Shown piece by piece: positions 1 through 7,435 of a DNA stretch of 41,822 nucleotides. The DNA lies in the IMG/VR virus record IMGVR_UViG_3300024343_000031, positions 1 through 41,822 of that record, one strand, 5' to 3'. The stretch comes from a virus. The position numbers and the translations under genes were made by a program. The notes below the pieces were generated by a model. The model did not search any database and was not told the origin of the DNA. It saw only the letters and a list, made by a program, of their open reading frames with translations. Every line of letters starts with the position of its first letter. Positions within the stretch are counted from its first letter, which is position 1.

Positions 1-63
1 AAAGCTAAGATAATAAAAAGAAAAATAGAAATAATTAAAAACAAATATGATAAACTCGATTAA
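1..63 (+). CDS. 3' end of an upstream gene cut by the window edge (possible)
   Basis: Frame 1 is open from the first base to a TAA at 61-63 and encodes 20 very Lys/Ile-rich residues ending in YDKLD. The other two forward frames stop within the first 14 bases. The stop would overlap the ligase start by 17 nt, which fits the tight packing of this strand. It is therefore plausibly the C-terminus of a gene that lies mostly outside the window. Twenty codons are too few to prove coding, and AT-rich leader DNA is an alternative. Confidence 0.3.
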   Translation, partial: KAKIIKRKIEIIKNKYDKLD

Positions 64-886
64 ACAAGGTAAATTCGCAATGCTTGCATTCGCACAACAA
101 AAAAAAGATATCAACTGGAATCAAACTATGTTCCTTCAACCTAAGCTTGACGGCGTACGTTGTATCTTTACAAAGCAAGGCGCATTCAGTCGCAGTGGTA
201 AAAAGTTCAAAAACGTTCAGCATCTACGTCGCCAACTAAAACCTTTCTTTGCAGCAAACCCAACTGTTGTACTCGATGGCGAGCTATACAATCACGACTT
301 CAAAGACAACTTTAACAAGATTATATCTCTTGTACGCACGCAACATGCTACTAAAGATCAAACTCTTATTCAGTTTCACTGCTACGATTACATCCAAACA
401 ACTAACAATCATTCATTTGATTTCCGTAACAGATGTATACGTCTTATGCTTCTAGGCTATAACCTACCTCAAGTGCGATCAGTAGCAACTACGCTAACAC
501 CTAACAAAGGCTTAGCTACTATATTTAACAATCAAAACCTAAAAGCCGGTTACGAAGGCTCTATATTACGTACAAACTTACCTTATGAAAACAAACGATC
601 AAACAATCTACTCAAGTTCAAAGCTTTCCAAGACACAGAAGCAACAATCACTGGCTTTGTTGAAGGAAAAGGTAAACGTAGTGGTACAATTGGGAAGTTT
701 CTTGCTGTTGACAGTAACGGTATTTCTTTTGGTATGCCTGTTATGGAAACTTATGATATCATGCGAACCATGTTTACCAATGCCGACTCATATATTGGCA
801 AGGTAGCAACGTTCACGTTCTTCCAAAAAACTCCAGCAGGTTCTTATCGCCATCCATTATTTAAAGCAATCAGAAATTATGAATAA
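47..886 (+). CDS. ATP-dependent DNA ligase
   Basis: Seals nicks in duplex DNA during replication and recombination using ATP. The adenylation domain shows motif I as KLDGVR with the adenylated lysine at residue 33. Motif III is LDGELY (about residues 77-82), motif IV is EGSILR and motif V is LLKFK. The last third would form the OB-fold. At 279 aa it is a minimal ligase, like other small phage enzymes, with no extra DNA-binding domain visible. The start follows an A-rich leader without a Shine-Dalgarno sequence; Met12 is a possible internal start. It is the first complete gene of the rightward replication block, and its stop overlaps the following lipoprotein start by 8 nt. Family assignment is firm; its exact role, repair or Okazaki joining, is inferred. 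Confidence 0.93.
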   Translation: MINSIKQGKFAMLAFAQQKKDINWNQTMFLQPKLDGVRCIFTKQGAFSRSGKKFKNVQHLRRQLKPFFAANPTVVLDGELYNHDFKDNFNKIISLVRTQHATKDQTLIQFHCYDYIQTTNNHSFDFRNRCIRLMLLGYNLPQVRSVATTLTPNKGLATIFNNQNLKAGYEGSILRTNLPYENKRSNNLLKFKAFQDTEATITGFVEGKGKRSGTIGKFLAVDSNGISFGMPVMETYDIMRTMFTNADSYIGKVATFTFFQKTPAGSYRHPLFKAIRNYE

Positions 887-1124
887 ATTTAAAACATTAT
901 TATTATTAGTGTTATTGCAGTCTTGTTATGTTGAAGATGTATTCGAACAAGATATTTATGTAATACCAGAGGTTATGTGTGATTGTGTTTATTATGACGC
1001 TGATTACGACGAATGGAATAAAATAAAACTTAGACCTGGACAACATTCTTTTGGCTGGCTAAGTTATTCTCGTAAAGATTATTGCGAGCAAGTTATGAAT
1101 GGATATTTAATAGATTGCAAATGA
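879..1124 (+). CDS. Small predicted lipoprotein
   Basis: Eighty-one residues. The N-terminus has Lys3/Lys5, then a short hydrophobic run (residues 7-13), then L-Q-S-C with Cys16 as the likely lipidated residue. The acidic stretch right after the cysteine (Glu19, Asp20) recalls surface-export signals of Bacteroidota lipoproteins, but that is a resemblance only. The mature part is acidic with several cysteines and no recognised domain. It overlaps the ligase stop by 8 nt and ends in an ATGA overlap with the next small gene, so it is probably translated by coupling. Phage lipoproteins near early genes often act in superinfection exclusion; this is inference. Confidence 0.6.
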   Translation: MNKFKTLLLLVLLQSCYVEDVFEQDIYVIPEVMCDCVYYDADYDEWNKIKLRPGQHSFGWLSYSRKDYCEQVMNGYLIDCK

Positions 1125-1225
1125 ATAAATCACTAGTAGACAGCGCATGGAATTGTGGATGTGGTGCTTTAAACGCTGGGTACCTTAACATCTGTAAAAA
1201 CTGTAACAAAGAAAAACAAATATGA
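1121..1225 (+). CDS. 34-aa zinc-ribbon-like mini-protein
   Basis: ATG overlaps the preceding stop (ATGA), giving 34 codons to TGA at 1223-1225. Two cysteine pairs, CGC (Cys12, Cys14) and CKNC (Cys25, Cys28), are separated by ten residues. This would form a single zinc-binding knuckle similar to zinc-ribbon halves. No function can be given; tiny Zn-ribbon proteins in phages may bind nucleic acids or host transcription factors. The stop/start overlaps at both ends and the regular cysteine spacing support real coding despite the length. Confidence 0.55.
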   Translation: MNKSLVDSAWNCGCGALNAGYLNICKNCNKEKQI

Positions 1226-1353
1226 GCATAAAACTATACAAACACCTAACAGAAACAAACGAAATAGTTAAATCCACTATAAAAACTTTCAGAAAAAATG
1301 ACAATAAATATAGGAAACCTCAAAATTTGGTGCACAAGAAGACGAGATCATAA
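1222..1353 (+). CDS. 43-aa basic hypothetical protein
   Basis: Begins in an ATGA overlap with the zinc-ribbon gene and runs 43 codons to TAA at 1351-1353. It is strongly basic (many Lys/Arg, ending KKTRS) with no hydrophobic segment and no recognised family. Its last 56 nt overlap the next candidate gene (1298-1513) in another frame. The two may both be real, or only one may be. The unbroken chain of ATGA couplings from the lipoprotein favours this one. Confidence 0.4.
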   Translation: MSIKLYKHLTETNEIVKSTIKTFRKNDNKYRKPQNLVHKKTRS

Positions 1354-1513
1354 AAATTTTTTATGGAGAAGTATATATGAATTAAGACAAGAGATAATTG
1401 ATGAAATATTAATTTCAACAAGAAATGATACACATTTAGACGAGCCTGAACTTAGGCGTAAAGCAATTTTAATTCGCAAATATAGCCGCAGACTTAAAAA
1501 CATGTCATATTAA
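1298..1513 (+). CDS. 71-aa basic hypothetical protein
   Basis: Hydrophilic, Arg/Lys-rich protein. The middle (about residues 25-60) looks like a single long helix with alternating charged and aliphatic residues; it ends RRLKNMSY. No family is recognised. It overlaps the preceding 43-aa frame by 56 nt, so one of the pair could be spurious. Its stop codon lies inside an 18-bp perfect palindrome (1503-1520). It sits in the small-gene cluster between the lipoprotein and the HTH/sigma pair, a typical place for host-takeover peptides. Confidence 0.5.
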   Translation: MTINIGNLKIWCTRRRDHKNFLWRSIYELRQEIIDEILISTRNDTHLDEPELRRKAILIRKYSRRLKNMSY

Positions 1514-1520
1514 TATGACA
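1503..1520. promoter_or_regulatory. 18-bp perfect palindrome, candidate operator
   Basis: TGTCATATT is followed directly by its exact reverse complement AATATGACA, with no spacer. It overlaps the end of the 71-aa gene and lies 33 bp before the start of the HTH gene at 1553. A perfect dyad of this kind suits a dimeric helix-turn-helix repressor, so autoregulation by the neighbouring HTH protein is possible. As RNA it could form only a weak AU-rich hairpin, and no U-tract follows, so a terminator is less likely. Confidence 0.4.
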
Positions 1521-1552
1521 ATAGGCTATTAACTACTAAGAGTAACAGGCTA

Positions 1553-2170
1553 ATGTCACACAGAAAAATAGAACATTTAAACGATAACCGTATCATATAT
1601 AGGAGACTTCCTGTGTTAGATAAACCTAGTCATTCGTTTGACTGGGGATATTATTTCGAAGAGGGTACGTATGAGTTTTATGATTTATTTAGAAGTAAAG
1701 CATTGATAAATACGTATAAATCTTTACGTTGGCACTTAAGAGTTATATGGTTTTTAAATCCTAATCTAATTGAAAATAAATTCAAGAAGCTATGCATATT
1801 TATTTCAAACAAAGACAATGGATTTACTACATTCACCATAAAACCCGACAAGTTAACTAATATAATACGAGATATAAACCAGAGTGATCTTGAAGAACCT
1901 CCCAACAATAAACTAAGGAAGATTATATTCAATGATTACACAGGACTAAGCACTGATGAAAAACTAAAAATAGTAGGTAAGTTAATTGGTAGAAAAACAA
2001 GCATAACGATAGAAGACATCTACGAGGCTATGCTAGCTATAAATGACGAAGGACATGCTATAACGATTAAAGGTTTATCTAAGGCGCTTAATTGCTCAAC
2101 TAGAACAATACATAGAAAAATGAACAATGAACTTAAACATGAAAAATTAATTCTAAATGAAAAAATATAA
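1553..2170 (+). CDS. Helix-turn-helix protein, putative regulator or replication-associated
   Basis: 205 residues. The C-terminal 45 residues (about 150-200) form a plausible winged/helix-turn-helix: a helix, then TIKGLSKALNCSTRTIHRK, where the second helix has the polar face expected of a recognition helix. The N-terminal 150 residues are rich in aromatics and match no family I recognise. The gene precedes the sigma factor and overlaps it by 14 nt, so the two are probably co-translated and may act together in the transcriptional switch. A 39-bp leader with the palindrome at 1503-1520 lies upstream. A replication initiator with an HTH tail is the main alternative. Confidence 0.55.
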   Translation: MSHRKIEHLNDNRIIYRRLPVLDKPSHSFDWGYYFEEGTYEFYDLFRSKALINTYKSLRWHLRVIWFLNPNLIENKFKKLCIFISNKDNGFTTFTIKPDKLTNIIRDINQSDLEEPPNNKLRKIIFNDYTGLSTDEKLKIVGKLIGRKTSITIEDIYEAMLAINDEGHAITIKGLSKALNCSTRTIHRKMNNELKHEKLILNEKI

Positions 2171-2909
2171 TATTAAGAACTATATAAGATATAAAGAGGA
2201 TGTCAAAGCTTCGCAACCTGACCTCAAAAATCTTACTGGCTACGAAAGAAATGAACTTATAACTAAGTTCTTACCTCTCGTGGAAAACATAGCTCGTAAA
2301 TTCTCAACCAGTCAGCAAGCCTCAGGCGTCATGACAATAACCGACCTAATTCAAGAAGGATCAGTTGGTCTTATAAAGTCAGTTGACAAATTAGACTACC
2401 TAACGTTAGAGAGCTCTGAAGATCAAGAAAAAACCTTAAAGTCTTTCTTTTCTAAACGCATTAAAGGTTCTATACGTAGAGCTGTAGATATAAACAGAGG
2501 CGATATACGTATACCAGAGCACAAGATGAACGAAATACGTAAGAATCCTAATGATGAGAAGATGGTTAGCATGTTCTTTAATAGCATCTTTTTAAGTATT
2601 GATGCTAATCCTTATGAAGATGATGAAGATATGACCTATCAAGTGCCTGATAAATCAGAGCCGTATAATATAGCTTTATTAAATTCTTATTTAAAAAGTT
2701 TAATGTTAAAGCATTTAACTAAAAACGAATACGAAGTACTGAGATTGTCTTACGGATTAGACTGTGATAAGCACTCTGCTAAAGAAATAGCTGCTAAATT
2801 AAACATAAAAGGCGCTAGTGATTACGTAAGAGTTTCAGAGCTAAAGAAGCAAGCTGTACAAAGTTTAATTAAAAATGTAGACCCCGCGCAAGTGATTGAC
2901 TATCTGTAA
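2157..2909 (+). CDS. Phage RNA polymerase sigma-70-family factor
   Basis: Redirects host RNA polymerase to phage promoters. Region 2 spans about residues 33-115: a helix with LPLVENIARKF, the hallmark DLIQEGSVGLIKSVDKLD (63-80) that contacts the beta' clamp, then a basic segment around 100-109 for -10 recognition. RIPEHKMNEI (118-127) matches the start of region 3. Region 4 (about 187-238) has the LTKNEYEVLRLSYGL lead-in and an HTH for -35 recognition. At 250 aa it lacks region 1 and most of region 3, as in alternative sigmas. It starts inside the HTH gene (14-nt overlap). It probably serves middle or late transcription of the leftward structural block; this is inference, since the promoter lies outside the window. 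Confidence 0.9.
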   Translation: MKKYNIKNYIRYKEDVKASQPDLKNLTGYERNELITKFLPLVENIARKFSTSQQASGVMTITDLIQEGSVGLIKSVDKLDYLTLESSEDQEKTLKSFFSKRIKGSIRRAVDINRGDIRIPEHKMNEIRKNPNDEKMVSMFFNSIFLSIDANPYEDDEDMTYQVPDKSEPYNIALLNSYLKSLMLKHLTKNEYEVLRLSYGLDCDKHSAKEIAAKLNIKGASDYVRVSELKKQAVQSLIKNVDPAQVIDYL

Positions 2910-2984
2910 GTTAAATATTAATATAAATGTAAAACCAGTTTTATATATGTGATTATATATATAAGACCAAATACCAATAATGTA
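2910..2984 (+). promoter_or_regulatory. Intergenic gap with an imperfect dyad, possible promoter or operator
   Basis: A 75-bp gap, unusual on a strand where most genes overlap. It holds a dyad at 2927-2946: arms ATGTAAAAC and GTTTTATAT around a CA centre, with one G-T mispair. The rest is nearly pure A/T. No clear Bacteroidota TAnnTTTG -7 element was found. The position, after the sigma gene and before the recombination/replication genes, would suit an internal promoter. Confidence 0.25.
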
Positions 2985-3503
2985 ATGACAATAAACGAAA
3001 AGCTCTCAACTATTCAGACAAAGTTTAAATCGAAGAAAAGTAGATTTAACTCATTCGGTAAGTACAACTTCAGATCTGCCGAAGACATTTTAGAAGCAAC
3101 AAAACCCTATCTATTAGAACTAGGAGTATCTGTTACGATTAATGAGACATTAATCAATAGCCAACCAATGCCTATACTAGAAAGCAAAGCTACGATTTCA
3201 GATGGTGAAAACCACGTTTCGGCTACAGCTTTAGTTGGTGTTGACTTACTACAAAAAGGTATGCAGACACCTCAGCAATTTGGCTCTGCATCTTCTTATG
3301 GTAAGAAATATTCTTTAGGTAATTTGTTTCTAATTGACGACACCCAAGATAGTGATGCTAGTAATGACCACTCAAAAACACCAATGAATGCTACGCAAAT
3401 AGCTAAGGCAAAAGATTTCATTAAGTCAGGCGGTAAACTAGAAGCTATCAAAGCTAAGTATGTTCTAACCAAGGAGGTGGAACAAGAATTAACAACACTC
3501 TAA
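2985..3503 (+). CDS. ERF-family single-strand annealing protein
   Basis: Anneals complementary single strands in phage recombination, working with an exonuclease. The family signature is the segment around KYNFRSAEDILEATKPYL followed by a strand LGVSVTINE, then a core beta-sheet and YGKKYSLGNLFLIDD. I chose ATG 2985 (172 aa; MTINEKL) rather than the in-frame GTG at 2949. The extra 12 residues are low complexity, and the ATG sits where family members usually begin. It ends directly against the exonuclease ATG with zero spacing, consistent with a two-gene annealase/exonuclease unit like Red or RecET. Confidence 0.85.
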   Translation: MTINEKLSTIQTKFKSKKSRFNSFGKYNFRSAEDILEATKPYLLELGVSVTINETLINSQPMPILESKATISDGENHVSATALVGVDLLQKGMQTPQQFGSASSYGKKYSLGNLFLIDDTQDSDASNDHSKTPMNATQIAKAKDFIKSGGKLEAIKAKYVLTKEVEQELTTL

Positions 3504-4235
3504 ATGGACACTAAAGCAATTTTAAAAAAGTTAGAAGAAGACGAGCATTACTACGGTAAGTTTGGAAAACAATATCTAAGCAACTCTGATATATCTACTT
3601 TATTAAAAAATCCTTTAGCGCTTCATATTCCTCAAAAGACTATACCAGCGTTCTTAGTTGGCGGTTATTTTCATACCGCTATACTAGAACCTAATAAGCT
3701 TAAAAACTTTAAGATAGTACAGTCAACTACAAGGAATACTAAAGCGTATAAAGAGATCTCTAATGGAGAATTATGTTTACTACAGCAAGAAGTAGATCAA
3801 ATTGAGTTAATGGTTGACAAGATGATGTCTAACACCGTATGCAAAGATCTAATTACTAGTGGAGAAGTAGAATATGAAATTCCAGGCATTAAAGAGATTG
3901 AGGGTAAAATGTGGAAAGGTAAAGCTGACATAGTTAATCACAGTGAAAGATTAGTTATAGACTTAAAAACTACAAACGATATAGAGAAATTCAGATACTC
4001 TGCATCTAAGTACAATTACGATAGCCAAGCTTTTATCTACAATCAGTTATTTGGCTATGACATGCTATTTATAGTAATAGACAAAAACACCCATCAAATA
4101 AAAATATGCGAATGTTCAAGCTCATTTTACGAAAAAGGTCAACGTAAAGTGCAAGAAGCAGTAGCTCAGTATGAGTTATTCTTTGACAGTAAAGATTTTG
4201 ACCCAAACCAATATTTTAAATCCGAAACACTTTAA
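3504..4235 (+). CDS. PD-(D/E)XK exonuclease, RecE/DUF3799-like
   Basis: Predicted 5'-3' exonuclease that makes the single strands used by the annealing protein. Catalytic features: His57 in the FHTAILEP helix, Asp142 in GKAD, Asp153-Leu-Lys155 (IDLKT), and the YDSQAFIY helix with Gln175 and Tyr179. These follow the H, D, DxK, QxxxY order of RecE/Cas4-type nucleases. At 243 aa it is the size of a bare nuclease domain. It is fused end to end with the ERF stop (TAA then ATG), so expression is coupled. Confidence 0.85.
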   Translation: MDTKAILKKLEEDEHYYGKFGKQYLSNSDISTLLKNPLALHIPQKTIPAFLVGGYFHTAILEPNKLKNFKIVQSTTRNTKAYKEISNGELCLLQQEVDQIELMVDKMMSNTVCKDLITSGEVEYEIPGIKEIEGKMWKGKADIVNHSERLVIDLKTTNDIEKFRYSASKYNYDSQAFIYNQLFGYDMLFIVIDKNTHQIKICECSSSFYEKGQRKVQEAVAQYELFFDSKDFDPNQYFKSETL

Positions 4236-4237
4236 TT

Positions 4238-4405
4238 ATGCCAAGAACCAGAAAAAGAGTATGTACCGTAACAGGAATCAAAACCAATGAAACCAACTTT
4301 TACACAAATCAAAACCACGTAAAAGCAGTAGATAATCTACGTAGAAACACTGGAGCTAATAAAGACCAGTTAACAAGAATGTTTAACCAATTAAACACTT
4401 ACTAA
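4238..4405 (+). CDS. 55-aa basic hypothetical protein
   Basis: Starts 3 nt after the exonuclease stop with leader TTTAATT and runs 55 codons to TAA at 4403-4405, one base before the SSB-like start. The N-terminus is PRTRKRVCTVTG. The middle, KAVDNLRR, and the end, DQLTRMFNQLNTY, look helical. It is basic and polar with a single Cys. The tight fit between two recombination/replication genes supports coding and suggests a nucleic-acid-related accessory, but no family is recognised. Confidence 0.6.
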   Translation: MPRTRKRVCTVTGIKTNETNFYTNQNHVKAVDNLRRNTGANKDQLTRMFNQLNTY

Positions 4406-4406
4406 A

Positions 4407-4730
4407 ATGGCAAGTATTATTAAAACAAGTATTAATTTAGATCAAATTGATAAAAGTAAGATCTATGTAGGTAAGAAAGGTAAATACCTACCTGTTACTA
4501 TTACGTTAAACGACGAGCTTGATAACTTCGGCAACAATGGTCCTATTATTATAGAGCAGAGTAAAGAAGAACGCGAAGCTAAAGCACCTAAAGTTTATTT
4601 AGGTAATGTTAAAGTTGTTTGGACTAATGGAAGTAATGTAGCTGTGCCACCAAGAGATGATGCTCAAGGCAATGGAGGTTTTCAAGCAGCAAGCGCACCT
4701 CAAAAAGTAGAGGATGATCTTCCGTTTTAA
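4407..4730 (+). CDS. Single-stranded DNA-binding-like protein
   Basis: 107 residues whose C-terminus ends in acidic DDLPF, the tip through which bacterial and phage SSBs recruit partners. The rest is beta-rich (KIYVGKKGKYLPVTITL, then VYLGNVKVVW), compatible with a compact OB-fold, and is followed by a Gly/Ala/Gln-rich flexible linker from about residue 85. It is much shorter than E. coli SSB but similar in plan to small phage SSBs. Its position between the annealase/nuclease pair and the primase-helicase supports the role. It protects ssDNA at the phage fork; the fold itself is inferred. Confidence 0.7.
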   Translation: MASIIKTSINLDQIDKSKIYVGKKGKYLPVTITLNDELDNFGNNGPIIIEQSKEEREAKAPKVYLGNVKVVWTNGSNVAVPPRDDAQGNGGFQAASAPQKVEDDLPF

Positions 4731-4793
4731 ATGGAGGATTATATAATTGCTCGTAAAAACAAAAACGGTGAAATAACCTTAATAGAAGATTAA
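4731..4793 (+). CDS. 20-aa ORF between SSB and primase
   Basis: ATG directly follows the SSB stop. It encodes MEDYIIARKNKNGEITLIED and ends TAATG, where the final A of the stop is the first base of the primase start codon. It may be a genuine micro-gene or simply a translational relay that carries ribosomes from the SSB gene to the primase. The exact fit between both neighbours argues for use of the frame. No function can be proposed. Confidence 0.4.
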   Translation: MEDYIIARKNKNGEITLIED

Positions 4794-6502
4794 TGCAAAC
4801 AAGTGAGATCAATGGATTCTTGATTGATGATTTCAATCAATATGGTCTAGCTGAAGGTAAACCACAGGGGACTTGTCCCTTGTGTTCTTCTGATAGACAA
4901 CCTAAAAACCAAAAAGCACAATGTGCTTCTTATGATTGGGAACGTGGTCTCGGTACTTGCCATAATTGTAACACTAGCTTTCAACTACATACTTATCAAC
5001 GTAAAGGTGCTTCTGAAAAAGTCTATATAAGACCAGACACGCCTACTGTGCAAAAAGTAAGTACTAAAGTTGAAGACTGGTTTAGTACAAGAGGAATTAC
5101 TCAGAAAACCCTTCAAGATCTTAAGATCGGCGAGGGTCCAGAGTACATGCCACAAACCGGTAAAACCGAGAACGTTATAAAGTTCAATTATTTTATTGGC
5201 GATCAACTTATCAATGTTAAGTATCGCGATGGAAGAAAAAACTTTAAATTGTATAAGGGCGCTGAGAAAGTCTTTTATAATATAAACAGTATAATTGGTT
5301 ACGACCAATGCATTATAGTAGAAGGCGAAATGGATGTGTTAGCACTTCATGAAGCTGGCATACCTAATTCAATATCTGTACCTAACGGAGCTACATTAAA
5401 CAGTAACAATTTAGATTACTTAGATGCTTGTATTGATTACTTTGAAGATAAAGAAAGAATAATATTAGCTGTTGATGCGGACGAAGCTGGTCAAGCTTTG
5501 CAACAAGAACTTATAAGAAGACTTGGTGCTGAAGTTTGTTTTTTAGCTTCATTTGATGACTGTAAAGACGCAAATGAATATTTACTTAAACATGGAAAAG
5601 AAAAACTGGCAGAGTGTATTACCGGAGCGAGACCAGTACCGCTTGAGAATGTCACAACATTTAAAGATATCGAAGGTGAGATTACGGACTTTGTTCGTAA
5701 TGGTTTTAAACCAGGATTTCAAGTTGGCCTACAGAATTTCGACGACATATTTTCGACTTACACTGGTCAATTCATTACTGTCACTGGTATTCCGTCTAGC
5801 GGTAAATCGGATTTTGTCGATCAAATGGTTGTTGGGTATAACCAAAACTATGGCTGGAAAACGGCGTTTGCTTCACCTGAGAATGCACCAACTTATTTGC
5901 ACGCACATAAAATAATGCGTAAAGTTTGGCAAGGTATGCCAAGTGCTTCAGATATTCATGGAGATAAATGGAATCAAATTGCTGATCACGTTAATGAAAA
6001 CTTCTATCATATAGATATGGAACGTTATACTTTAGAATCAGTGCTACGTAAAGGCGCTGAGTTAGTTAAACGTAAAGGTATTAAATGTTTAGTTATTGAT
6101 CCATTTAATAAAGTTAGAGATGTTGACTGTAAAACTGAAGACGTTAACAGATATACTATGGAATATCTAAGTAAGATAGAAATATTTGCTAAGAAATTTG
6201 ATGTATTAGTATTTATAGTTGCTCACCCTACTAAAATGTATAAAGATGGAAATGGTAAAATTGAAGAACCAACTATGTATAACATTAAAGGTGGTGGCGA
6301 ATGGTATGATGCTAGCTATCATGGTATACTTGTACATCGTGACTATGAAAATAGGACAGTTAAGGCAAAAGTTCTCAAAGTCAAATTCCAAAACTTAGGT
6401 GAGAACGGTGCTGAAGCTCATTTTAAATGGGAACCTAAATCAGGTTGTTTTGTGCCTCACGAGCCTGTAGATATGTCTAACGAACCTATGCCCTGGGAAT
6501 GA
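4793..6502 (+). CDS. Primase-helicase (T7 gp4/Twinkle type)
   Basis: Synthesises primers and unwinds DNA at the phage replication fork. The N-terminal zinc ribbon has Cys28, Cys31, Cys56 and Cys59. The TOPRIM domain has the catalytic Glu178 (IVEGEMD) and the Asp228/Asp230 pair (VDADEAG). The RecA-like DnaB-family helicase core has Walker A GIPSSGKS (332-339), Walker B LVIDPF with Asp436, and a sensor histidine in VAHPT (His478). Length 569 aa matches T7 gp4. The start is in a TAATG overlap with the 20-aa frame, and the stop overlaps the next gene by 4 nt. Its partner DNA polymerase is not in this window. Confidence 0.95.
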   Translation: MQTSEINGFLIDDFNQYGLAEGKPQGTCPLCSSDRQPKNQKAQCASYDWERGLGTCHNCNTSFQLHTYQRKGASEKVYIRPDTPTVQKVSTKVEDWFSTRGITQKTLQDLKIGEGPEYMPQTGKTENVIKFNYFIGDQLINVKYRDGRKNFKLYKGAEKVFYNINSIIGYDQCIIVEGEMDVLALHEAGIPNSISVPNGATLNSNNLDYLDACIDYFEDKERIILAVDADEAGQALQQELIRRLGAEVCFLASFDDCKDANEYLLKHGKEKLAECITGARPVPLENVTTFKDIEGEITDFVRNGFKPGFQVGLQNFDDIFSTYTGQFITVTGIPSSGKSDFVDQMVVGYNQNYGWKTAFASPENAPTYLHAHKIMRKVWQGMPSASDIHGDKWNQIADHVNENFYHIDMERYTLESVLRKGAELVKRKGIKCLVIDPFNKVRDVDCKTEDVNRYTMEYLSKIEIFAKKFDVLVFIVAHPTKMYKDGNGKIEEPTMYNIKGGGEWYDASYHGILVHRDYENRTVKAKVLKVKFQNLGENGAEAHFKWEPKSGCFVPHEPVDMSNEPMPWE

Positions 6503-6780
6503 GCGTAGGATCTAAAAAAGCTAAAGAACAGGCTAAAAGAAGATTACCAGACAACTACATACAATCAAAAGAAGAGGAAAAAGCTTACTTATACTGTGTT
6601 AAAAACAATATAATAATAAGTCCTGTAGCCGTTAAAGACATGATAGGTTCTTGGGCTGTAGGTATAAGTCTTCCAGGCAAACACAAAACAGTTCATAATT
6701 CTCCTGAAATATGTGATAAACACAGCATAATGGAGATAATGTATAGGTATTGTATATATTATTATAACAAAAGAAAATAA
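6499..6780 (+). CDS. 93-aa conserved-looking hypothetical protein
   Basis: Starts in an ATGA overlap with the primase-helicase and ends in a TAATG overlap with the hydroxymethylase gene. The N-terminus is Lys-rich and helical (SKKAKEQAKRR). A central beta-rich part follows (AVKDMIGSWAVGISLPGK), then a Tyr-rich C-terminal helix with two cysteines. The pattern, basic helix followed by a small domain, recalls small phage proteins next to primase-helicases, but I cannot name the family. Tight coupling on both sides supports it being a real gene of the replication/nucleotide block. Confidence 0.7.
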   Translation: MSVGSKKAKEQAKRRLPDNYIQSKEEEKAYLYCVKNNIIISPVAVKDMIGSWAVGISLPGKHKTVHNSPEICDKHSIMEIMYRYCIYYYNKRK

Positions 6781-7430
6781 TGAAAACAAAATTTTATAAT
6801 GCGAGAGAAGCTTTTATTTATTTTTACAATGAGATTAATTCCAATGGTGTTATATTTGGAGATACTAAAGCTTTGTTTAACGTAGGTTTTACTTTAGAAA
6901 ATCCAAGTAAAAAGAATATCAATGTTTTAAATCCAAATCGTAAATTTAATTTAGAGTATGCAGAGGCTGAGTGGCAATGGTACTTGTCTGGAGATCCTAG
7001 TATAGATAAATTAGGTGAGATAAACGGTAGCATTCCTCCTATATGGGAAAATATGGCTGACTCTGATAGAAAAGTAAGATCTAACTATGGTTGGCAATGG
7101 GAACGTAATCATCAGCTAGACAAAGTTGTTGCAATGTTAAAAAGTAATCCTGAAACGCGTCAGGCAGTGATATCAATATATGATGGAAAAGAAATATCAA
7201 CTTACCGTAAAGATACTCCTTGCACTTATGCTGTTCAGTTCACTGTACTTGATAATAAACTACACATGGCAGTACTTATGCGTAGTAATGATCTCTGGTT
7301 TGGCTTTTGTAATGATCAATACTGTTTTGCGTCGCTTCAGGAATTAGTTGCAGAGAGGCTATCTATTGAGCTAGGAACTTATTATCATTTTGCACATAAC
7401 TTACATTTATACAATAACAAATTAAAATAA
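6780..7430 (+). CDS. dCMP hydroxymethylase-like enzyme (thymidylate synthase fold)
   Basis: Transfers a one-carbon unit from methylene-tetrahydrofolate to a pyrimidine nucleotide. The TS fold is clear: SNYGW (101-105), catalytic Cys148 in DTPCT, and MRSND (167-171). The discriminating segment FGFCNDQY places Asp179 where thymidylate synthases have the dUMP-reading Asn. From memory, T4 gp42 has the closely similar MRSND...FGFRND with Cys148 and Asp179, which selects dCMP. I therefore favour 5-hydroxymethyl-dCMP synthesis over dTMP synthesis. At 216 aa it is a little shorter than T4 gp42 (246). It starts in TAATG coupling and is followed by a MazG-domain protein that could supply dCMP. A divergent thymidylate synthase remains possible. 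Confidence 0.75.
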   Translation: MKTKFYNAREAFIYFYNEINSNGVIFGDTKALFNVGFTLENPSKKNINVLNPNRKFNLEYAEAEWQWYLSGDPSIDKLGEINGSIPPIWENMADSDRKVRSNYGWQWERNHQLDKVVAMLKSNPETRQAVISIYDGKEISTYRKDTPCTYAVQFTVLDNKLHMAVLMRSNDLWFGFCNDQYCFASLQELVAERLSIELGTYYHFAHNLHLYNNKLK

Positions 7431-7435
7431 AAATT

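Noticed and set aside
2949-2984. GTG start for the ERF gene adding 12 residues
   Set aside because: The extra residues are low complexity; the ATG at 2985 begins where family members usually begin.
6780-7430. Plain thymidylate synthase call
   Set aside because: Asp179 in place of the uracil-reading Asn and the T4 gp42-like FGFCND segment favour dCMP; kept only as the alternative.
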